Part shown: positions 49,909 to 58,192 of the stretch, in pieces | Position numbering within the stretch: position 1 is the stretch's first letter | How the letters are laid out: every line of letters starts with the position of its first letter | Assembly (NCBI GenBank): GCA_034421295.1 | Contig: DAOUKM010000008.1 | Location: forward strand, 89,417 to 153,416 | DNA: 64,000 nt | Direction: 5' to 3' | Origin: CAUZIR01 sp034421295 | GTDB lineage: Bacteria > Chloroflexota > Dehalococcoidia > Lucifugimonadales > UBA2962 | Made by a program: the position numbers and the translations under genes | The notes under the pieces: model-generated | The model's database searches: none | Told to the model about the DNA's origin: nothing | What the model saw: only the letters and a program-made list of their open reading frames with translations

Positions 49909-51354
49909 CTACGGGTCGCGTTCCACCCGGACCCGCAGCCAGCTATCGGCGTCCCGGGGCACTTTCGCCCACTCCGCTATCCTGTAGCCGGCGACCCAGG
50001 CTATCCCGCGTCCGCACACCAGCAGTGGCACTGAATGCCTGTCCTCTCTGGGCACCTTCTCATCAACGAATAGGTCCTGGAGCTTTCTCGTACCTGACAT
50101 GCCCAGGGGATTGATGCGGTCCCCGGTCAACCAGCCGCGGATCCACAGTGGAATGCTCGAGAGTGAGGGGTCGAGACAGGCAACGAATGCGCTGTCCGCC
50201 TCGGGAGCTTCCCCTTCGGCACGCCCTACGAGTGCAGCCGAGATCGTCCATCCTGACCAGTTCACGCGACCCGGGACCGGAAAGGGCTGAGGCGCGGCTA
50301 TCGTCGGAGCCGGGACCTCGCTGCGGCGCCTGATGACCACCGCGTCGCCAGCAGCCCGCGCCTCGAGTCCCCCACCCAGGCTGACGGATCGGCCACGACC
50401 GCCGGAGAGCAATTCGCGCACCTGGTCCACCTGACTTTGCCGCACGTCTCTCAGGTCGCCTTTCATCCTGGCGACGGCACGCCTCAGGAGGACGGAGACG
50501 ACAGCCTCAGGTAGCGACCCGATCTCCCTGCTCACCGTCACCTGGCCCTCCTTCGCACCGATGTGGTGAGACCCTCGCCGGTCGGCTTCGGACTCGACGA
50601 ATTCGGCGGCCTGCGCGGCATTCTCTGCCAGCCGGACCAGGGAATCCTCCACCGCCGGATTAAAGGTGCACAGAAGGGGCAAAAGAGAACGGCGAACGCG
50701 GTTCCGAGTGTAGATTTCAGATTCGTTCGTCGGGTCAGTGCGGACACGCAGTCCGGCGCTTTGGCAGTATTCGGAAATGAGCGGCCGTGAGACCGACAGA
50801 AGCGGCCTGACCAATCGCAGGCTCCATCCATCGACCGCCAACACCGAGTCTTCCCGCATGGCCGCCAGGCCCGCCAGCCCCGTGCCTCGAATCAGGTTCA
50901 GGAGAACGGTTTCGGCCTGATCGGTAGCGCTGTGGCCCAGAACGACCGCGTCACCACCGACCCTGACCAGCACATCATGCAGGAACCTGTACCTGGCCTC
51001 GCGGGCGGCACCCTCGCTGCGGAAACGCTGTCCAACCTCCGCCCTGCCAACAACGCATTGCAGTCCTATCGAACTGCAGTATCCCCGCACGAATTCGGCA
51101 TCATCCCTGGACTCGGCGCCCCGGATGCGATGGTCGAAATGGGCGCACGTGAGATCCAGCCTGTAGGGCTCGGCAAGCGAATGGAGGGCATCCAGGAGCG
51201 CCATCGAGTCCTGGCCCCCCGACACGGCCACAACGAGTCGAGATTCCCCAAGCTCCGACCGTATCAGCGCGGCCTCAGCGGCCCTGCGGATCTGGCCGAC
51301 GACCCTGGGACCGTGATCCGGCCGCGTGTCCTCTCGGGGCGCCGAGGTATTCAT
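49909..51354 (-). CDS. tilS: tRNA(Ile)-lysidine synthetase
   Basis: Modifies C34 of tRNA-Ile(CAU) to lysidine so that it reads AUA. 481 aa. The PP-loop motif SGGQDS is at 45-50; LTCAHFDHRIRGAESRDDAEFV and GHSATDQAETVLLNLIRGTGLAGL are the further core motifs. A TilS substrate-binding region and a C-terminal domain (INPLGMSGTRKLQDLFVDEKVP) complete the long form. The start ATG overlaps the stop of the CorC-type gene (ATGA). Confidence 0.95.
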   Translation of the reverse strand: MNTSAPREDTRPDHGPRVVGQIRRAAEAALIRSELGESRLVVAVSGGQDSMALLDALHSLAEPYRLDLTCAHFDHRIRGAESRDDAEFVRGYCSSIGLQCVVGRAEVGQRFRSEGAAREARYRFLHDVLVRVGGDAVVLGHSATDQAETVLLNLIRGTGLAGLAAMREDSVLAVDGWSLRLVRPLLSVSRPLISEYCQSAGLRVRTDPTNESEIYTRNRVRRSLLPLLCTFNPAVEDSLVRLAENAAQAAEFVESEADRRGSHHIGAKEGQVTVSREIGSLPEAVVSVLLRRAVARMKGDLRDVRQSQVDQVRELLSGGRGRSVSLGGGLEARAAGDAVVIRRRSEVPAPTIAAPQPFPVPGRVNWSGWTISAALVGRAEGEAPEADSAFVACLDPSLSSIPLWIRGWLTGDRINPLGMSGTRKLQDLFVDEKVPREDRHSVPLLVCGRGIAWVAGYRIAEWAKVPRDADSWLRVRVERDP

Positions 51355-52652
51355 CCCTTATCGTCTGCTTCTCCCTCAACGGTCAGACTGCCGTCGAGCT
51401 TGGTAAGCCGCACCGTCTCTATCTTCAGGTTCTTCATTTCAAGAACCTCGAGCCTGAGGCCAGCGTAATCGAACTGCTCACCCCCCGCCGGGATATGGCC
51501 CAGGACATCAAGTACAAAGCCGGCGACAGTCTCAAAGTCCCCCTCCGGCAGTTGAAGGCCCAGCTCCTCGTTCGCCTGGTCCAGGGCCATCGCGCCGTCG
51601 ACCAGGAAGGTAAACTCGTCTATGGAGGAATACTCTTCCTCCGGAGCCTCTCCCTCCTCACCCACCGGTCCAGCCAACTCCTCCAGGAGGCGCTTTAGCG
51701 TCACCAGGCCGGCTAGGCCTCCGAACTCATCAACAACGATCGCCATCTGGCTGCCCGACGCGCGAAGCTCCTCGAACAGCTCGGCAGCCCGCTTGGTCTC
51801 CGGCACGAAGTGCGCCCGGCGGACTACCTCAGTGACCGACTCTCGCTCCGGCCTCGAGTCGAAAGACAGGGCCTTTAGGACGTCCTTGGCCGAGACGATT
51901 CCGACGACGTTCTCGGTTTCACCTTCGTACACCGGAAACCTGGTGTGACTGTGCTCTGCGTAGACCCGCAGAAAAGCCCCCAGGCTCGTCCCCTTCTCGA
52001 CAAAGACCATCTCCGTCCTCGGCGTCATCACCTCGCGGACCTGTCGGTCACCGAATCGGAAGACGTTCTCAAGCAGCTCAGCCTCCTCGGGGTCAAAGGC
52101 ACCCTCGGCCTCCCCGATATCGATCAACGCCCGAATCTCTCCCTCGGTTATCGACGGTGCATCCCCTTCCCCCGGGCTGCGCCCTGGAAGCACGCTTTTG
52201 CTTACAAACTGCAGGACGGCGACTATGGGCCACATAAGAACCTCGGCCGCCTGGAGCGGCCGAGCGTAAAGGAACGCGACCCGCTCCGGGTATCGAACCG
52301 CAAAGGCCTTGGGGATGATCTCGCCGAACACCAGGAGGATGGCGGTGCCGGCTGCCGTGGCCACGATCACTCCGACCGCCTCGTTGTCGACTATGGACAG
52401 GGTGACAATGGTGACCAGGGTGGCGAACAGGATGTTCACCAGATTGTTGCCCAGCAGGATAGTTGATAGCAGCCTCTCGGGCTGCTCCAGCATGGCGGCC
52501 GCCCGCCGAGCACCTGGATGACCTATGCTCACAAGGTGCTGGAGCCTGGGAGAGTTCTGCAGGGACAGGAACGCGGCCTCAGAACTTGAGAAGAAGGCCG
52601 AAAGGCCCACTGAGACCAAGATTAAAATTATGTTCGCGGTCTGGCCTTCCAC
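51351..52652 (-). CDS. CNNM/CorC-HlyC family membrane protein with CBS domains
   Basis: 433 aa. A DUF21 membrane domain with three to four helices (ILILVSVGLSAFFSSSEAAFLSL, split as ILILVSVGLSAFF and SSEAAFLSLQ, then LLSTILLGNNLVNILFATLVT) is followed by two CBS domains (VREVMTPRTEMVFVEKGTSL; NVVGIVSAKDVLKAL) and the CorC_HlyC domain (GDFETVAGFVLDVLGHIPAGG). Family members transport or regulate Mg2+ and Co2+ and bind nucleotides through the CBS pair. GTG start. First gene of a two-gene unit with tilS. Confidence 0.93.
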   Translation of the reverse strand: MEGQTANIILILVSVGLSAFFSSSEAAFLSLQNSPRLQHLVSIGHPGARRAAAMLEQPERLLSTILLGNNLVNILFATLVTIVTLSIVDNEAVGVIVATAAGTAILLVFGEIIPKAFAVRYPERVAFLYARPLQAAEVLMWPIVAVLQFVSKSVLPGRSPGEGDAPSITEGEIRALIDIGEAEGAFDPEEAELLENVFRFGDRQVREVMTPRTEMVFVEKGTSLGAFLRVYAEHSHTRFPVYEGETENVVGIVSAKDVLKALSFDSRPERESVTEVVRRAHFVPETKRAAELFEELRASGSQMAIVVDEFGGLAGLVTLKRLLEELAGPVGEEGEAPEEEYSSIDEFTFLVDGAMALDQANEELGLQLPEGDFETVAGFVLDVLGHIPAGGEQFDYAGLRLEVLEMKNLKIETVRLTKLDGSLTVEGEADDKG

Positions 52653-52684
52653 CGGAGCCGGGGTAGCCGAGCGCCTCTATTACA

Positions 52685-53215
52685 TCAACGCGCTCGACTG
52701 ATTGGTCGGACCATTCTACAGGCTGGAGACAACGGCCCGTTGGAAGAGGCGATCAAGGCCTCCGCCCACGCCTCCTCCAGCAGGGCCTGCACCACGCTGT
52801 CAGAGTATCCCCGTCGAGCCATGCGGCCCGACAAGCGGCGTGCGAAATGCTCGAAATCGTCAGCCGGAATAGAGCGGGCCACTCTCCGGGCTAGGGCCCG
52901 GGCGTTGGCCTCATCATCCACGGAGGCGAGCGCGAGCGCGATGACGTCTGGGGCCAGACCCTTTTTCTTCAGTTCGGCCGAGATCATCGCAGCGGACATG
53001 GGCCTGGATCCGGTCCGCGAACTGGTCCACCACCGGGCGAAGGCCTCATCGTCCAACAGCGACGTTTCCAGCAACGATGAGACCGTGGCCTCCACAACGT
53101 GGTCGGGAAAGCGCTGCGTAAGCCGGTCCCTCAGCTCTTTTACCGATCGGGGGCGGTGAGAAAGCAATCTCAGGGCAGCCAGCTTGGCCCGGTCTGACAA
53201 CTCGTACTGGCTCAA
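52685..53215 (-). CDS. recX: Regulatory protein RecX
   Basis: 176 aa, three-helix-repeat protein that caps and limits RecA filaments. AALRLLSHRPRSVKELRDRL, LLDDEAFARWWTSSR and the repeat ARRLSGRMARRGYSDSVVQALLEE are diagnostic. TTG start 14 bases after the recA stop, so recA-recX are co-transcribed. Confidence 0.92.
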   Translation of the reverse strand: MSQYELSDRAKLAALRLLSHRPRSVKELRDRLTQRFPDHVVEATVSSLLETSLLDDEAFARWWTSSRTGSRPMSAAMISAELKKKGLAPDVIALALASVDDEANARALARRVARSIPADDFEHFARRLSGRMARRGYSDSVVQALLEEAWAEALIASSNGPLSPACRMVRPISRAR

Positions 53216-53229
53216 GGCTGACCCGGGGC

Positions 53230-54285
53230 CTAGGAATTGACTACGGCGGCGCCCTTGGCGGGGCGGGAGCCGTTGGGGGACGGTGCAACTGACGGCTCAT
53301 GAGCCGCACTCGCACGTATCTTCTGCTCTATCTCATCGGCGATCTCGGGATTCTGATTCAGAAATGCCTTGGCGGCTTCCCGGCCCCGGCCGAGCTTGGT
53401 CTCACCATAGGAGTAGAAAGCTCCGCTCTTGCGGATGATCTCCATATCGTCGCCCAACTCAATCAGGTCGCCCTCCCTGCTGATGCCCTGGTTGAACATG
53501 ATGTCGAACTCGGCCACACGAAACGGGGGGGCCACTTTGTTCTTGACAACCCGCGCACGCACACGGTTACCGACCACCTCGGTGCCTATCTTGATGGACT
53601 CCACACGTCGCAGGTCTATACGCACCGAGGAGTAGAACTTGAGGGCGCGCCCACCCGGGGTGACCTCCGGGCTTCCCCATATGACGCCGACCTTCTCTCG
53701 AATCTGATTGATAAACAGGACGGCGGTGTTGGAGCGACTGATGGCCGCGGTGAGCTTTCGCAGTGCCTGTGACATGATCCTTGCCTGAAGCCCTACGTGC
53801 GTATCACCCATCTCGCCCTCGATCTCCGCCTTGGGAACGAGTGCCGCCACGCTGTCTATGACAACAACGCCCACCGCGTTGCTGCGCACCAGATACTCAC
53901 AGATCTCCAGGGCCTGCTCTGCCGAGTCGGGCTGTGAGACAAGGAGACTTTCAATGTCGATACCACACCTGCCGGCATAGCCCGGGTCTAGTGCGTGCTC
54001 CGCATCTATGTAGGCGACCATGCTCCCCTGACGCTGAGCGCTGGCCATGACGTGGTAGGCCACGGTCGACTTGCCTGAGGATTCAGCACCGTATAGCTCG
54101 GTGACCCTGCCCTGTGGGATACCACCCACCCCGAGAGCTATGTCCAGTGCGATCGAGCCAGTGGGGATAGCGTGCACCGCTCCCCGATCCTTGACATCTC
54201 CCAGGCGGATGACGGCACCCTTGCCGAACTGCCTGTCGATCTGTTCGATAGCCACATCAAGGGCCCTGGCTTTGTCGTCACTCAT
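53230..54285 (-). CDS. recA: Recombinase RecA
   Basis: DNA strand-exchange ATPase and SOS co-protease, 351 aa. Walker A GAESSGKST (66-74), the catalytic E in MVAYIDAEHALDP, Walker B VVVIDSVAALVPK, the L1/L2 DNA loops (GEMGDTHVG, NQIREKVGVIWGSPEVTPGG without gap in the family position) are all present. The C-terminal tail is not strongly acidic (EPSVAPSPNGSRPAKG). A sigma-70-type promoter with a symmetric site lies 90-130 bases upstream. Confidence 0.98.
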   Translation of the reverse strand: MSDDKARALDVAIEQIDRQFGKGAVIRLGDVKDRGAVHAIPTGSIALDIALGVGGIPQGRVTELYGAESSGKSTVAYHVMASAQRQGSMVAYIDAEHALDPGYAGRCGIDIESLLVSQPDSAEQALEICEYLVRSNAVGVVVIDSVAALVPKAEIEGEMGDTHVGLQARIMSQALRKLTAAISRSNTAVLFINQIREKVGVIWGSPEVTPGGRALKFYSSVRIDLRRVESIKIGTEVVGNRVRARVVKNKVAPPFRVAEFDIMFNQGISREGDLIELGDDMEIIRKSGAFYSYGETKLGRGREAAKAFLNQNPEIADEIEQKIRASAAHEPSVAPSPNGSRPAKGAAVVNS

Positions 54286-54376
54286 GGTGTTCTCCCATTT
54301 GCCTTCTCATGCCCGTTCCGCCTAGGAACAGGGGCAGGCAGAAGGGCGCGTCATGCCCTCTCCACCGCCTGTGGGG

Positions 54377-54415
54377 ATACTAGCACGGCGACTGCAGATT
54401 GTAAACACATTTGTT
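54377..54415 (-). promoter_or_regulatory. recA promoter with candidate SOS operator
   Basis: On the minus strand, TTTACA (54400-54405) and TAGTAT (54377-54382) are 17 bases apart, with an extended TGC before the -10. The symmetric AACA-AATG-TGTT (54404-54415) overlaps the -35 box, preceded by G, i.e. GAACAAATGTGTT. It resembles but does not exactly match the Gram-positive LexA box (GAAC-N4-GTTC). Confidence 0.6.
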
Positions 54416-54420
54416 CTAAT

Positions 54421-54754
54421 CCTTTGTGGCAGGCCTGATCGACCGGGCAGGATCTGACATTCTCCAACTCGCCCCTGATACCGAGGACTTGGGGCCTCCT
54501 CCAGCGCTCGATTCAGCTATGGAGTGAAGCAGGATCGCAACTACCCTTGCAGAATGCGAGTTCTCCGTCTTCCAATCAACAGAAAAAGGTGCGGTTCTCC
54601 TGGGCGGTCGATTTGGACGCAAGCACGTGCTGAATCAACGCTGCATGCAGTTTCGGCATTTAGTGTTCGACAATCCTGGCGTCGAGTTCAGACACGAACT
54701 GCTTTTACCCACTTGCGGAACCGTTGCCCTAGAGGCCTAAGCCCCTTGCACTTG
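54421..54754. other. Gap between recA promoter and the AbiE pair
   Basis: 334 bases with no gene I can support. A plus-strand frame (54524-54784) has no recognisable motifs and ends in the abiE promoter. Composition is visibly less G+C-rich than the flanking housekeeping genes, consistent with the edge of an acquired segment. No direct repeats bounding the segment were noticed. Confidence 0.35.
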
Positions 54755-54780
54755 GTCAGATACAATAGTAATTGTCTGAC
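54755..54780 (+). promoter_or_regulatory. Dyad over the -10 box of the AbiE-type operon
   Basis: GTCAGATACAAT and ATTGTCTGAC form an inverted repeat, exact except for two extra bases (TA) in the left arm, around AGTA. The left arm contains the likely -10 hexamer TACAAT (54761-54766). The ATG of the antitoxin is 14 bases further on. AbiEi antitoxins are known to repress their own operon from inverted repeats in the promoter, which this fits. Confidence 0.55.
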
Positions 54781-54793
54781 ATAACAGCAGAAG

Positions 54794-55399
54794 ATGGATT
54801 CTATGCCAAGTCTTGCGCATCGCATAGTGAGCCTCGCCACCCAATTACCGGAGGGCACGTTGCTGTGCCCAAGCGCCCTGTTACACCTGGGCAGCAGAGC
54901 GGCGGTCGACCAGGCGTTGTCTCGGCTCTCCCGGAAGGGGGAGATCATGCGAGTCTGCCAGGGCGTCTACGTCCGGCCTATCCAGACTCGCTTCGGCTTA
55001 CGCCCCCCCGCTCTCGACAAAGTGATCGCATCGCTGTCCGAACTCTGGGGCGAGACGATTGTGCCCTGCGGCGGTGCAGCCGCGAACGCACTTGGCCTGA
55101 CGACACAGGTGCCGGTGCGGTCGGTCTACCTGACCTCCGGACCCAATCGCAGGTTGATGCTGGGTGAGTTGAAAGTGGAATTGCGCCATGCCCCTCGTTG
55201 GCAGTTGACGGTGCCGCACCGGCCGGCAGGTCAGGTAGTTCGCGCGCTTTCGTGGCTGGGTCCCGAGGAGGTAGCGGCTGGCCTGGAAGTGATTGAGCGA
55301 AAGCTCTCCCCGAAAGACTTTCAGGATCTGGCCGCAAAGCGTGCAGTGATGCCTGCGTGGATGGCTGAATCTGTGAGTGCGATGATGACCCATGGCTAG
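54794..55399 (+). CDS. AbiEi-type antitoxin / transcriptional repressor (DUF6088-like)
   Basis: 201 aa. The N-terminal winged-helix region (CPSALLHLGSRAAVDQALSR and LSRKGEIMRVCQGVYVRP) is the usual start of AbiEi/DUF6088 proteins; the rest (GAAANALGLTTQVPVRSVYL, NRRLMLGELKVELRHAP) matches the antitoxin's second domain. It neutralises the nucleotidyltransferase toxin without direct contact (type IV) and represses the operon. The downstream toxin gene overlaps by 8 bases. Hand-counted G+C in two 60-base lines of the toxin gene is 52-58%, against 67% in a gyrA line, suggesting transfer. Confidence 0.82.
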   Translation: MDSMPSLAHRIVSLATQLPEGTLLCPSALLHLGSRAAVDQALSRLSRKGEIMRVCQGVYVRPIQTRFGLRPPALDKVIASLSELWGETIVPCGGAAANALGLTTQVPVRSVYLTSGPNRRLMLGELKVELRHAPRWQLTVPHRPAGQVVRALSWLGPEEVAAGLEVIERKLSPKDFQDLAAKRAVMPAWMAESVSAMMTHG

Positions 55400-56408
55400 C
55401 ACGCCGTTTCAATCACTCTCCCCTGAGGACCGACGAGATGCCTTAGAAGTGGTCGCGAGCCGCAGTGGCCACCGTTCTCACCTCTTGGAGAAGGACATCT
55501 GGGTTGTCCATACCTTGCGCGCCTTAATGGAAAGCCCCTTCAGTAGAGACCTGACCTTCAAGGGAGGCACCTCTCTTTCGAAGGCGTACCGCGCCATCCG
55601 CCGATTCTCAGAAGACCTTGACATCACCTATGACATCAGAGCTATTGCTGAGGATCTGATGGAGGGCCACGGAGAGGAAGCACTGCCATCCACGCGCAGC
55701 CAGGAGCGGAACTGGACGCGGGAGATAAGGAGGCGTCTGGCGGAGTGGGTGGAGGACCATGCAAAGCAGGCCATCAAGACTGAGCTGTCGGAATCTGGCT
55801 TATCCGAACCAGTGAGGGCTGACGGAGACCGGATAATCGTCGGATATGAGACGCTTTTCCCAGACTTTGGTTCCGTGAGGCCGGAGGTTATTGTGGAGTT
55901 TGGAGCGCGTTCGACCGGAGAGCCTCGCCAGGAGCATCCTATAGAGTGCGACGCTGCACCCTACCTGCCGGATGTGACATTTCCATCGACTCGTACTTTC
56001 GTCATGTTGGCGGAACGGACCTTTTGGGAGAAGGCTACGGCCGTGCACGTTTTCTGCCGCCAGCAGCGAAGCAGGGGTGAACGGCTCTCCCGACACTGGT
56101 ATGACCTGGTGCGCCTTGACGACGCGGGCTTCGCCGAAAGATCTCTCTCCGACCGCATTCTGGCTTTATCGGTGGCCCGACATAAGGCGATGTTCTTCCG
56201 AGAGAAGGACTCCGCCGGGAGTTGGATCGATTATGAGGCTGCGGTGTCCGGCGATCTGCAGCTGGTGCCGCACGGCGCCGCATATGAGGCTCTGGCTGAC
56301 GACTTCGGTAGGATGCTCAGCGATGGGATGTTGCCCGATGGTGAAGAGCGTTTCGAGGCTCTTATGGAGAGATGCGCGGACCTTGAGGCGAGGGCTAACC
56401 GAGGTTAA
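55392..56408 (+). CDS. AbiEii/AbiGii-type nucleotidyltransferase toxin
   Basis: 338 aa, DNA polymerase beta-like nucleotidyltransferase. Motif I is FKGGTSLSK (57-65) and motif II is the metal-binding SEDLD (73-77). LAERTFWEKATAVHVF and HWYDLVRL carry the later conserved lysine and aspartate. Members stop growth by adding nucleotides to tRNA or GTP-linked targets, often as phage defence by abortive infection. It starts inside the end of the antitoxin gene, the normal order. All catalytic motifs are intact, so the toxin is probably active. Confidence 0.88.
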   Translation: MASTPFQSLSPEDRRDALEVVASRSGHRSHLLEKDIWVVHTLRALMESPFSRDLTFKGGTSLSKAYRAIRRFSEDLDITYDIRAIAEDLMEGHGEEALPSTRSQERNWTREIRRRLAEWVEDHAKQAIKTELSESGLSEPVRADGDRIIVGYETLFPDFGSVRPEVIVEFGARSTGEPRQEHPIECDAAPYLPDVTFPSTRTFVMLAERTFWEKATAVHVFCRQQRSRGERLSRHWYDLVRLDDAGFAERSLSDRILALSVARHKAMFFREKDSAGSWIDYEAAVSGDLQLVPHGAAYEALADDFGRMLSDGMLPDGEERFEALMERCADLEARANRG

Positions 56409-57157
56409 GAGTAGGGAATGGTCAAACTGCAAAGACAGGGCATGATTGAAGCTACGGCACGACTGAAGATCAACCGGCTCTTGTAGAAAGCGGACTGGCG
56501 CTTCTCCCCGGAGGGGACCAGGCCCGAAGTTACGCTCGCTCCGTGTGCCGTCTGAATGTACAGAGTCGAGTTCCCACCCCCGGGTGGCTGTCTCCGCCTG
56601 ACGCGTCATCTATCAGACGAAGGGCGTGGTCGGAGACGGGGGCTGGTCTTTCTCAGGGGCATTCGACCACTAGTACCGCATGTAGGGCTTCAGCCGTCTC
56701 ATAACGCCCCTCGGGTAGCGGGTGCGCAGCTCGCACACGAGGCAAAGCGTCACCTTGAGGGTTTCGCAGTCAACACGCGGCGGTTGAGCACCGTGGAGCC
56801 GGACACCAAGGGACTCCCGGTCCACTCTCGGGCGACTCGCTGTTTCATCGCCCGGGCAAGGACTGTCCTCCGGCGCGCGAGTGAAGCCAGCCCAGTCCGG
56901 GCCGAGGACAGGCTGTTCGAATCCAGTACGGACCCGATATCTCACCCTTTCTCCATTCGCCTGCTCGTGCAGAGCGGTCGCATGTTCCTCAGCCAAAACC
57001 GAGGCACCACCAGGCCGGGTGGACCTTTGGATATACTTCTATTCGGGGATTGCGGATGCGTTGACCGACCCACATACGAGTCCTGTGCATGCCGGTCCAA
57101 TAGGTCCGGAAATCAGTGCAGATTTGCGTTTTACCTTTCTTTTATTTCATATAGCCC
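56409..57157. other. 749-base stretch without recognised gene
   Basis: Follows the toxin gene. A 205-codon plus frame (56556-57173) and a 108-codon minus frame (56670-56996) are open, but neither has motifs, a ribosome site or sensible composition. A 7-bp dyad CGGGCGA/TCGCCCG sits at 56829-56854. The last 40 bases are AT-rich (TTTTACCTTTCTTTTATT) and probably hold the promoter of the next gene. Likely the remains of the segment that brought in the AbiE pair. Confidence 0.35.
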
Positions 57158-57883
57158 ATGTCTAAGCCTTTGATAGGTATCACCGAGAGTGAGGCCGAGT
57201 TCATGGCGCCCTTCATCGACGTCATCGAGAGGGCCGGAGGCGAGCCCTGGCCCATATATCCCGACCACGACATTCCAACCCGCGAAACGATAGCGCGGAT
57301 GGATGGCTTCATAGCGGGAGGCGGGCCGGATATACAGCCATCGGAGTACGGACGCGCGGTGGACCCCAAGGCGAACGTAGAGACCGAGCCAATAAGGGAC
57401 GCGATGGAGTTGCCACTGCTGCGGGCCGCCCTGGAGGCTGACATGCCCGTGCTCTGCATCTGCCGCGGCATGCAGGCGCTAAACGTCGTCTGCGGGGGTT
57501 CTCTCATACAGGACCTGACCCACGCACGTCCGGGCCACGGCTCGAGGCTGGACGAAGGGGGAGAAGAGAAGACCTCCAGGCACCGTATCTTCATCACGCC
57601 CGGATCCCGACTGGCCTCATGTGTCGGGTCGGGCGGACTGGTGATGGTAAACAGCTGGCACCACCAGGGAGTTGCCGAGGCGAACAAGTCGCCGAAGCTG
57701 CTGGCCTCGGCTTACGCGGTCGATGACGGACTGATAGAGGCGCTTGAGAGCCCGGGGCACAGGTGGGTGGTTGGCGTTCAGTTCCACCCCGAGTTCAGGG
57801 GGGAGATGCCGCCGCAATTCGACCGCCTGTTCGACGGCCTGGTGGCCAGGGCTGAGGCCTGGAAGGACGCTCCAAGGCCTTAG
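57158..57883 (+). CDS. Gamma-glutamyl-gamma-aminobutyrate hydrolase-like (peptidase C26)
   Basis: 241 aa, class I glutamine-amidotransferase fold. The nucleophile lies in VLCICRGMQALN, with HHQG (SWHHQGV) as substrate-side motif and the catalytic HPE in GVQFHPEF. It belongs to the PuuD/YvdE-like group that cleaves gamma-glutamyl bonds, e.g. of gamma-glutamyl-GABA in putrescine breakdown; no other puu genes are near, so the true substrate is open. The ATG is preceded by a very AT-rich stretch without a clear Shine-Dalgarno. Confidence 0.88.
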   Translation: MSKPLIGITESEAEFMAPFIDVIERAGGEPWPIYPDHDIPTRETIARMDGFIAGGGPDIQPSEYGRAVDPKANVETEPIRDAMELPLLRAALEADMPVLCICRGMQALNVVCGGSLIQDLTHARPGHGSRLDEGGEEKTSRHRIFITPGSRLASCVGSGGLVMVNSWHHQGVAEANKSPKLLASAYAVDDGLIEALESPGHRWVVGVQFHPEFRGEMPPQFDRLFDGLVARAEAWKDAPRP

Positions 57884-57994
57884 CCTCCTAAGGCCCGTAG
57901 AGGGAAGATTCCACAGACCTTCAGCTGGATTCCGCACCGGCCAGAGGTCTAGTACAAACATTCCGGCAACTTTTGTGATTCGGCCGGGAAAAAT

Positions 57995-58023
57995 TTGGCT
58001 TTACGTCTCAGTCTTGGTACAAT
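57995..58023 (+). promoter_or_regulatory. gyrA promoter
   Basis: TTGGCT (57995-58000) and TACAAT (58018-58023) are exactly 17 bases apart, and TGG precedes the hexamer (extended -10). The leader to the ATG at 58193 is about 160 nt. Confidence 0.7.
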
Positions 58024-58027
58024 TCAC

Positions 58028-58171
58028 CGAGGCCTATGCACTGGAGAAAACCGGGGTTTCAACGGTCCGATAAAGGGCCTGACCACGCGAGTCGATCACT
58101 CGCCCCCATCGACCTCTCATCCCCTTCTTGGCCCTTCCTACCAACAGGCCTCGTTTCGCGGTCTTCCCGCG
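58028..58171 (+). promoter_or_regulatory. Structured gyrA leader
   Basis: The first bases of the predicted transcript, CGAGGCCT (58028-58035), are exactly complementary to AGGCCTCG (58146-58153), closing a leader of about 110 nt. A second hairpin CGCGG-TCTTC-CCGCG (58157-58171) follows just before the ribosome site GGAG (58183-58186). This may be a control element, but no folding energy was computed. Confidence 0.3.
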
Positions 58172-58192
58172 GTCTGACGATTGGAGAAATAC

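Noticed and set aside
56900..56940. tRNA-like GTTCGAATCC sequence
   Set aside because: The T-stem does not pair correctly and no acceptor or anticodon arms are found around it.
56556..57173. 205-codon frame after the toxin gene
   Set aside because: No motifs or ribosome site, and it runs past the start of the C26 hydrolase gene.
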